Notes under the pieces: generated by a model
What the model saw: only the letters and a program-made list of their open reading frames with translations
What the model was told of the DNA's origin: nothing
The model's database searches: none
Shown: piece by piece, positions 56,832 through 64,000 of the stretch
How the letters are laid out: each line of letters begins with the position of its first letter
How positions within the stretch are numbered: the first letter of the stretch is position 1
NCBI GenBank assembly: GCA_900312665.1
Contig: ONZQ02000006.1
Span: forward strand, 124,001 to 188,000
Length of the DNA: 64,000 nucleotides
Source of the DNA: Cephalotrichum gorgonifer
Lineage: Eukaryota > Ascomycota > Sordariomycetes > Microascales > Microascaceae
Direction: 5' to 3'
Translations under genes and position numbers: made by a program

Positions 56832-58553
56832 ATGGACTCGCCCATCATGGCCGGTCTCCTCCGGCAGCTCTTCCGCCGACCAGCCTGCCAATCGGCCAGA
56901 CGAATCCCCGCGTGCCGGAACCCACCAGCGTCAACATCGGCACGCAATGGCCTGCGGCGCCCCGAGCAGAGACGTCACATGTCGTCGCGGAGAAACCCGT
57001 CAGCGATCCCGTCGACAGATGGAAGGTGGCAGCAGCGCAGCGACCTGTTCCCGGAGGACCGGATGGCGGAGTTTGAGGCCTATCCGATGGTGACGGCGGG
57101 GGATCTACAGAGTCATAAGCAGAGGCCTAAGAAGGTCAAGATGTTGCTACGTGACTTTATAGAAGGTTAGTTGCTCGGAGCTATGAGGAGAGGGAGGGTG
57201 GAAAGGCGGAAAAGAAGACAGTATAGGCAGGGGGGCTTCCTAGCGACATTTTATACTAACGCCTGGGGGAAACAGACAGCCTGTACAATCCCAACTACGG
57301 ATACTTCTCCAAGGAAGCCGTCATCTTCAGCCCCGGCGAGCCCTTCAACTTTAACGCCATGCGCGACAACCTGGAGTTCTACTCGGAGCTCGGCCGGCGG
57401 TACACCGAGTTCGAGGCACACCTCGACGCGAAGGAGGGTGAGAACCCGACGCGGCAGCTCTGGCACACGCCCACCGAGCTCTTCCGCCCGCACTACGGCG
57501 AGGCGATAGCGCGGTACCTGGTCTCGAACTACCACCTGACCTCGTACCCCTACCACGACCTGATAATATACGAGATGGGCGCCGGCAGGGGCACGCTCAT
57601 GTGCAACATCCTCGACTACATCCGTGATATGGACCCGTCTGTCTACGCCCGCACCAAGTACCGCGTCATCGAGATCTCGGCCGCCCTCGCCCGGCTGCAG
57701 CGGAAGAACCTGGCCGGCGACCACGCCGACAAGGTCGAGATCATCAACAAGTCCATCTTCGACTGGGACGAGAGCGTCTCGTCCCCCTGCTTCTTCCTCG
57801 CCATGGAGGTCTTCGACAACTTCTCCCACGACGGCATCCGGTACGACCTCGAGACCGAGGCCCCGCTGCAGGCCACCGTCCTGATCGACGCCGGCGGGGA
57901 GTTCTACGAGTTCTACACCCCGCAGCTCGACCCCGTCGCCGCGCGCTTCTTCCGCGTCAGGCACGCCGCCACGGGCGGCAGGTACCCCCGCCCCTACCCG
58001 AGCTCCCCGCTCCTGAGGAAGCTGCGGAGGAACATGCCGTTCGCGGGGAACCTGTCCGACCCGGAGTTCATACCCACGAGACTGCTGCGGTTCTTCGACG
58101 TGCTTGAGAGGTACTTCCCGGGGCATAGGCTCGTCGCCTCGGACTTCTCATCGCTGCCAGAGGCGGTCAAGGGCCTGAACTCGCCGGTTGTGCAGACGAG
58201 GTTTGAGGGGAAGATGATTCCTGTATCGACGCCCTTGGTACGTCACCTCTCCCACCTNNNNNNNNNNNNNNNNNNNNNNNTTTTTCACACCCTCCCTCGC
58301 CCCAATATCCCAAGGGCCCAAGTGCTAATGAGGACTATAATAGGTTCACCAAGGCTACTTCGATATCCTGTTCCCGACCGACTTCCAGATAACGGAGTCG
58401 ATCTACCGCGCCGTGACAGGGAAGCTCACCCGGGTGCTACCCCACGAGGAGTATATGCGCCGTTGGGCCTTTGTTCAGGACACGGAGACAAAGACGGGGG
58501 AGAACCCGCTCTTGGAGTATTACCAGAACGCGAGTGTCTTGCTCACGCTCTGA
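56832..58553 (+). CDS. NDUFAF7 (complex I assembly arginine methyltransferase)
   Basis: Mitochondrial SAM-dependent methyltransferase of the MidA/DUF185 family; it dimethylates an arginine of the NDUFS2 (49 kDa) subunit during complex I assembly. Exons 56832-57165, 57276-58237 and 58344-58553 give 501 aa. The first 50 residues are Arg/Ser-rich and free of acids after position 2 (FRRPACQSARRIPACR), a good presequence. Family motifs: LYNPNYGYFSKEAVIF, the SAM loop IYEMGAGRGTLM, RVIEISAALARLQR, SPCFFLAMEVFDNF, and QGYFDILFPTDF after the second intron. The second intron contains a 23-N gap (58258-58280), which does not touch coding sequence. Filamentous fungi keep complex I, unlike baker's yeast, consistent with this gene's presence. 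Confidence 0.92.
58258..58280. other. Assembly gap (23 N) inside an intron
   Basis: Run of undetermined bases in the second intron of the NDUFAF7 gene; exons on both sides are complete. Confidence 1.
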
Positions 58554-58875
58554 ACATCTAGTCATTCATGGGGCTGGGGAAACGGATTTTGTTCTGATAA
58601 GGGCTGGAGACATAGACTTATGTGTACGATTTCACGGAGGCAGAGACGACGGGAGCGGCCCGCCGCTCACATTAAGAGTATTTAGGGTGAGATGGAGGCT
58701 TGTATAATATACCATTCATCTGAGGAAACGACCTTTCTACCTGTCAAACCCTGTGATCGCGCACCCTTTACAGAGAGAATTGCTTCCTTCCAGCCGCCTA
58801 ATTCGACAAATAATTAAGCACGCACGGGCAGATAGATACCTTCTAATATAACCCCTCCCCCTTTTTCACAAATAA
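58554..58875. other. Convergent 3' region, NDUFAF7 and AlaRS
   Basis: 3' UTRs of two convergent genes; AT-rich around 58680-58870. No gene seen. Confidence 0.5.
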
Positions 58876-61800
58876 TTACAACTTCAGCTTCTCCTCGAGC
58901 CACTTCGCAGCGGTATCCACTGCCTCGTCCACCGCCTCAGGCTTCGTGCCCTGCCCCTGCCTCGTAGGCTCTTTACCGCCGGAGCGACCCCCAATCACCT
59001 CCGTCACGCTCGCCGCCCAGCCCTCGGCGGTGATACCCTTTGAAGCGAGGTGCTGTGATGTGTTAGCAGGCGGCTCATTCATGAGACGAGAAATCAGAAA
59101 GACACAGAAACCGTAGGGGATAAACGTACCGAGCCCACGAAGACGGCGTGACACACCGCACCCTCCTCCTTACTTCCACCAAAGATGTACACCGACCTCT
59201 CCTTGTCCTTGGACTTGTAGTGGTTCACCACGTCGGAGATGGCCTTGGCGTTGGCCGAGATCGGTAGCCGGCCCACGAACCACTTCGCCTCCTCGTCCTT
59301 CTTGAAGTGTCCCTGCACCGCGTCGAGCGCCGTCTTGCTCTCGGCCTTCTGCCTCTTCTTTTGCTCCGCCAGGACGCCCTGCGCGATCTTCTCGTACCGC
59401 TTCTTGAGTTCATCCTTAGTCAGCGTCGAGATGGTGAGCTGCGAGAACTCCACACCACGGGCCTTGACGGCCTGCTCCTTCTCAGGGCCGTAGGGGAGGG
59501 CCTCGAGGGCGTCGAGCTGCTTGCTGAAGTCGGCGGCGATCCGCTGTACCTCGTGCGCAGCGTCGCCCGTGTAGGCGATTATGCGGCGGATGCCCTTGGC
59601 GATGCCGGACTCCTCGACAATGACGAGATCCTTGATGAGGCCCGTCTGGTCGACGTGGGTGCCGCCGCAGAACTCAACGCTGTACTGGCGCCACTCGGTG
59701 TTCGTGGGGTCGGCGAGCATCGTATCGATGTCCATGCCGACCGACACAACGCGTACGGGGTTGGGGTAGGTCTCGCCGAAGACGGCGCGGCATCCCTCGA
59801 TCGATCGGGCAAGGTCGAGGTCAACCTCCTTGGCATATATCTTGGCATCCCGCTTGATATCCTCGTTCGACATATCCTCGATCTTCTTCAACTCAGCAAG
59901 AGTCACGCCAGTCTTGTGTGAGAAATCGAAGCGCAGCTTATCGGCATCGACCAACGATCCCTTCTGGTGCACTTCGTCGCCGAGGACCTGTCTCAAGGAA
60001 TGGTTGAGGATATGGGTTCCCGTGTGGTTGATCCTGATGGGGGACCTCCGGAGCTCGTCGTAGTCGCAGATAACCTCGTCGCCAGCGGAGAGTTGACCAT
60101 ACTCGAGATAACCGTTATGCACGATGTACCCTCCATAAGCCTGGACGTCGAGAACCTTGAACTCGGTCGAGCCATCGATGACGAGTCTTCCGGTATCGGC
60201 AACCTGGCCACCGGATTCGGCATAGAAGTTGGTCTTGTCGAGGAGGATTCCGATCGGCGCATTGGGCGGCAAGTCCTTGGTCGACTTGATGAAGCCCTGG
60301 CCATCGAATATGAGCTGAACCTTGCCGGAAACTTCATCCTTCTGGAACTTCGCGTCATCGTTAGGCCGAGGAATGTTCAGATCCTGCTCCAACTCAGCAA
60401 GATGGTGCACAGTGAGCTTTCCAAACGTCTGGACAGCCTCCTTAACGTGCTTGCTAGCCTCACGGGCCTTCTCCTTCGCAGCGTTCACCTCCGCGTCATC
60501 GATAACAAGTCCCTTCTCTTCAGCCATGATCTGCGTGAGGTCGACAGGGAATCCAAAGGTCTCGTAGAGAAGCCAGACAAGGGCACCGTCAAGCTTCTTA
60601 TCGTCACGCTTGAGAGCGTCCTTGGCGTACCTTTCGAACTGAACCTCGCCGCGGTCGAGGGCGCGTGCAAACGCAATCTCCTCCTCGTCCAGAATCTCCT
60701 TGAGGTCCTGTTGCTTCTTGACGAGATCGGGGAACTGCCCGCCCAGCTGGTCGACAAGAGCGGGGAGGATCTTCGAGAAGAACGATCCAATCTCCGTGTT
60801 AAAGTACTTCCTGGCGTAGCGCGCTCCCCGGCGGAGGACCCGGCGGACGACGTAGCCGCGGCCGTCGTTGTTTGGCACCGCGCCGTCGGTGATCGCAAAG
60901 GCGAGAAGCCGAACATGGTCAGCGACAACACGGTAAGCGGTGTCGATGCCATCGGCGTCATCCTTGCCGTACTTGTCGGTATATGGCCTCGCGCCGGTGA
61001 CCAGCTCTATCTGCTTGAATAGAGGGGTGAATACATCAGTGGAGTAGTTAGAAGTGGTATCCTGCAGGGCGGAGACGAGGCGCTCGAAACCCATTCCGGT
61101 ATCGATGTGCTTGGCGGGAAGCGGCTTCAGGCTCCTGTCCGCCTGGCGATCGAACTGCATGAAGACGATGTTCCAAATCTCAACCACCATGGGATCATCC
61201 TGGTTCACGAGGCTAACGGCATTCCTGCCTCCGACCTTGTCGTAGTGAATCTCACTGCAAGGCCCGCAAGGGCCCTGATCGCCCATCTCCCAGAAGTTAT
61301 CCTTAATATTTCCGGGGATGATGTGATCTTCTGGGACGCCCATGGACATCCATAGCTCCTTGGCCTCGAGGTCGGGCTCAAGGCCTAGCTCGGCGCTGCC
61401 CTCGAAGTAGCTGACGTAGAGGCGCGAGGGGTCCAGCCCGTACACCGTTGTCAAGAGTTCCCAGGACATCGCAATAGCCTCCTTCTTGAAGTAGTCCCCG
61501 AACGACCAGTTACCCAACATCTCGAAGAATGTCTACAATCGTTAGTCGACCTAGTCGGGCGCAGGTTCGGTTGTGTGGGGTAAACGCACGTGGTGGTAGC
61601 TGTCCTTGCCGACATCGTCGAGATCCTGGTTGGGGCATTAGCGGAGGTAGTGTATAGGGACGCAGCGAGGGTCATACGTTGTGCTTGCCACCGGCACGAA
61701 TACACTATTCAGTTGTTAGTGAACGGTTCCAGCCCAGGCAGCATATCTGCGGGGTGTTCGAGTGGGTGGAAGTTGGCAAACCTTCTGCGAGTCAGCGGCG

Positions 61801-62212
61801 CGCTTCAGCCCCGCAAAGTCATCTGTCTTTCCAATCGTCCCGAGGAAGATAGGCTTGAACTGGTTCATGCCAGCGTTGTTGAAGAGAAGAGTGGGGTCAT
61901 TGTGAGGGACGACGGAAGAGGATGGGACTGTAACACGCGGATGGTTAGCAAAGGGCTACTTGTGAGAGACGAGTTCGGTCAGGGAAACGACGTTCGGGGC
62001 CAGGCCGCGCAGATAAGACGGAGGATGGGTGCGATCGGAGGTGGGATGGGTTTAAAGATTGGGCGAAAGCAGAACCATAAAATTGGCTGTAGTGCTTGAG
62101 AGGAGGAGGAGGAAGCGACATGCAGAGCTGACATACCGATGGTGTGGCCGTGCTCCGAGAAGAATTTGAAGAAGGTCTCGCGGACCTTGGGAGCAGTCCA
62201 CTTCTCGGCCAT
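58876..62212 (-). CDS. ALA1: Alanyl-tRNA synthetase
   Basis: Charges tRNA-Ala. Six exons on the minus strand: 62212-62137, 61927-61782, 61704-61678, 61625-61590, 61532-59130 and 59052-58876, giving 954 aa. The class II core is rebuilt only by splicing: FFKFFSEHGHTIG, SSSVVPHNDPTLLFNNAGMNQ, KCIRAGGKHN, DLDDVGKDSYHH and TFFEMLGNWSFGDYFKKEAI. The editing domain has the zinc ligands HTGTH and CGGTH. The C-terminal exon (HLASKGITAEGWAAS, GGRSGGKEPTRQGQG) belongs to the C-Ala domain. Exons 3 and 4 encode only 9 and 12 residues. The ATG at 62212 gives the cytosolic form; the frame stays open upstream with a presequence-like extension, described separately. Confidence 0.96.
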
Positions 62213-62269
62213 GATGGGCGATGTCGAGTATCGGCGGGACGGACAAGGGGAGAGGGTGAAACGGGTCAG
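62213..62269 (-). promoter_or_regulatory. Probable non-AUG N-terminal extension of AlaRS (mitochondrial form)
   Basis: Directly upstream of and in frame with the AlaRS ATG the minus strand encodes LTRFTLSPCPSRRYSTSPI: Arg/Ser/Thr-rich, no acids, with RRYS-TSP resembling a matrix-peptidase site. There is no ATG nearby; candidate near-cognate starts are CTG at 62269-62267 and TTG at 62272-62270. Yeast ALA1 makes its mitochondrial form from upstream non-AUG codons, so the same arrangement is likely. Confidence 0.55.
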
Positions 62270-63487
62270 CAAAGGAAGCCGCGCTCGCCAATTGGGCCTA
62301 TCGTGTTGTCGTTGTCGAGTAGTATAATTGAAGGACGACGACGGTGATTGGGGCGAAAAGAGGGATGCAGAAGTTGTAAAGTCTTTGGTCTTGGTGGCGG
62401 TCTTGGTGGGGTCGTGGAAGTGAGGAGGGGCTAAGAAAGTCTGTATGTGGGTGTGGGGATGAGTCAAGCTCGTCGATAGAGCTCCGTATCTGCGCGACCA
62501 CTTAGGACTGATTCGAGCTCCTCCTGCCCGTCCCCGACAAAGGCACCTAGTTTCAGCAGCTGCGACTGCGGCACCGGCCCTGACTGCGACATCCGCAGCC
62601 CCGAGCGACGGCCGCGGCCGCAGTAGAGGCATGGTAATATCAAATGCTGGTGGTGCACACAGTAGACCTTGGCCTAGCTATCTCTCCATGACTGATAAGG
62701 GCCTCCCTGGGTGCTGAGGCTCGTCCAAGCAGAGATTTAATAGTAACAGCGGGTGGTGTGTACCTAGATTGAACCGGTCAGGGTTTTTACCAAGGTGGCT
62801 GGCCTTATCGCGAGGCAGAAAGATACGATGTAGGTTTCGCTTTAGTCAGGTTGGGAGCAGTGTTAGCTTGTCAACCTGCAAACAGCGGGTCAAGGACAAA
62901 GACGCGTGCAAGACAGTCGTGGATTGTCAATTGCGACTGAGTTTGAAGGTCGAACAGGGACTCTCCGGACAAGGGTAACTGCAGTCCCCGAAAATTGTTA
63001 GTGTTTACTTCTGAATTGGTTATTGCAATGTGGGGGACACAGGTCGCATCTATCACCAATGGGGCGAAAGAAATCGAATCGAACAGAGCGAGCCGGAAAG
63101 GGTCGCCGCCTCCCCACAGTACCCACTAATAGGTACTCCATTGTACTAGGCCCTTCGATCCCGCCGATTACTGGAACGTTCTGTGGTTTTCCCTAGCCAG
63201 ATGAGCGCATTCAGCATCCATAGTTCCCCGCTAGTACCAGCGGCTGTGGCCACCCTCCCCACCAATTCACGCCCACCCCCGGCCAGCTTCGCCTCTTATA
63301 CGGAAGGTCTCGCCCTTCCCATCCTGGTCACGGGCCGTTGCACTTTAACTCCAACTTACCAGCGTATCTTCCGAAATCTAGATTGGTAAATCCTTGCGCC
63401 CGAGACACATCCTCCCTCCGGCCCTAGTACTTCCAACCTCCGCCCTCGAATCCACCACAGCGATAAGCCAGCGACCGGCAGGACAAG
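62270..63487. other. Divergent intergenic region upstream of AlaRS
   Basis: About 1.2 kb between two divergent genes. The AlaRS leader frame remains open to 62632, where an in-frame ATG exists but yields an unlikely 140-residue extension. No other gene supported. Confidence 0.4.
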
Positions 63488-64000
63488 ATGCTCTCCTTGC
63501 AAGGATCATCCTCTCTCCACAACTACAAGCTCAACCAGTCGCCGTCCGCGGCGGCGGGGTTCGAGCACCAACCCCGATCCAGCCGCAAGCGGAAAGCAGA
63601 TCCGCAGGAAAATGAGAGGCTCACTAAGCGGCTGGGTCGCCTGAATCTCGGTATGCCTCCTTCCATTCTAGCCAATCCCGCTCACGTGTCCTCTGGTCGC
63701 CCCCCAGCTGGCACACCCGACCGCATCCCCGGGGAGGTGCTAACTGGAGTCGTGTGCGCAGCCGGCCAGAACCTCCGCAACTTATATGCCACCGTTGAAG
63801 ACGCCCCCGCCACAGTCCATCCAGCCCCACAGCCGCCGGCGCTCGACGGCCAGGCTCCCCGCGCGGCCGAGACCGAATACATGCAACTCGACGACTCGAA
63901 GCACAAGGTCTACATCTACAACCTCGACGATGAGCTCTCCTCGTCAGAGAGCGAACCCGAAGAGGGCAAGATCGTTTTCCTCCCGGACATCGAGCGCGCC
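63488..64000 (+). CDS. Conserved-looking acidic protein, 5' part (cut by window end)
   Basis: Exon 63488-63650 and a second exon from 63708 that runs off the window. The 57-nt intron (GTATGC donor, CCCCCAG acceptor) joins in phase 1. The N-terminus contains a basic cluster (RSSRKRKADPQENERLTKR) that could be a bipartite nuclear localisation signal. Exon 2 continues with DRIPGEVLTG and an Ala/Pro-rich stretch, then a well-formed segment, YMQLDDSKHKVYIYNLDDEL followed by a Ser/Glu-rich acidic run and KIVFLPDIER. This last segment looks conserved, but I cannot attach a function. The start was chosen because it is the first ATG that splices into the acidic frame. Confidence 0.65.
   Translation, partial: MLSLQGSSSLHNYKLNQSPSAAAGFEHQPRSSRKRKADPQENERLTKRLGRLNLGMPPSILANPAHVSSGRPPAGTPDRIPGEVLTGVVCAAGQNLRNLYATVEDAPATVHPAPQPPALDGQAPRAAETEYMQLDDSKHKVYIYNLDDELSSSESEPEEGKIVFLPDIERA

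Noticed and set aside
57251..58126. Minus-strand frame of 291 aa
   Set aside because: Antisense to NDUFAF7, no recognisable protein features.
59967..61022. Plus-strand frame of 351 aa
   Set aside because: Antisense to the main AlaRS exon, with no domain of its own.

Overview
The window looks like nuclear DNA of a filamentous ascomycete (Pezizomycotina, most likely a Sordariomycete). Genes are monocistronic and lie on both strands. Introns are short (about 46-200 nt) with GTAAGT/GTATGT-type donors and CTAAC-type branch sites. The gene set is typical of plant-biomass-associated moulds: an AA9 lytic polysaccharide monooxygenase, a CE15 glucuronoyl esterase, an Ecp2-like secreted protein, a DUF3176 membrane protein, a PLAC8 protein and a Zn2Cys6 regulator. 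I rebuilt most gene models by splicing, because the long single-exon reading frames do not show the true gene ends.

Left part (1-14.5 kb): threonine dehydratase (ILV1), mitochondrial ribosomal protein bL36m, the histone N-alpha-acetyltransferase NatD, the mismatch-repair ATPase MSH6, then a secreted lignocellulose pair, AA9 LPMO (-) and CE15 glucuronoyl esterase (+), separated by 2.5 kb without a convincing gene. Middle (14.5-38.4 kb): a secreted Gly/Ala-rich protein with an internal minisatellite, a 4.6 kb repeat-bearing stretch with decayed paralogous gene fragments and tandem repeats, a secreted dienelactone hydrolase with an inverted remnant of a second copy next to it, a DUF3176 membrane protein, a PLAC8 protein, an Ecp2-like protein, an aldehyde dehydrogenase, and a Leu3/PrtT-type Zn2Cys6 regulator that carries a perfect Leu3-type site in its own promoter.

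Right part: 38.4-48.5 kb is gene-poor, holds a 255-N gap whose two edges carry the same 45-bp sequence, and ends in a region strongly enriched for the heptamer CAAGTAC/GTACTTG upstream of a putative Myb/SANT-like regulator (48.5-50.2 kb). From 53.6 kb comes a compact housekeeping block: TFIIS (its last coding exon is only 9 nt), a mitochondrial Mcy1-type cysteine synthase-like protein divergent from NDUFAF7 (complex I assembly methyltransferase), alanyl-tRNA synthetase with a probable non-AUG mitochondrial presequence, and the 5' part of a conserved-looking acidic nuclear-type protein cut by the window end.

Functional links: ILV1 and the Leu3-like factor both point to branched-chain amino-acid metabolism, though they are 34 kb apart. 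AA9 and CE15 act on the same plant cell-wall substrate. bL36m, NDUFAF7, Mcy1-like and AlaRS serve mitochondria. I found no convincing biosynthetic cluster, intact transposon, CRISPR array, rRNA or tRNA. The most unusual signals are the CAAGTAC cluster, the Leu3 self-site, the non-AUG AlaRS extension and the paralogous fragments at 19.7-21.0 kb.
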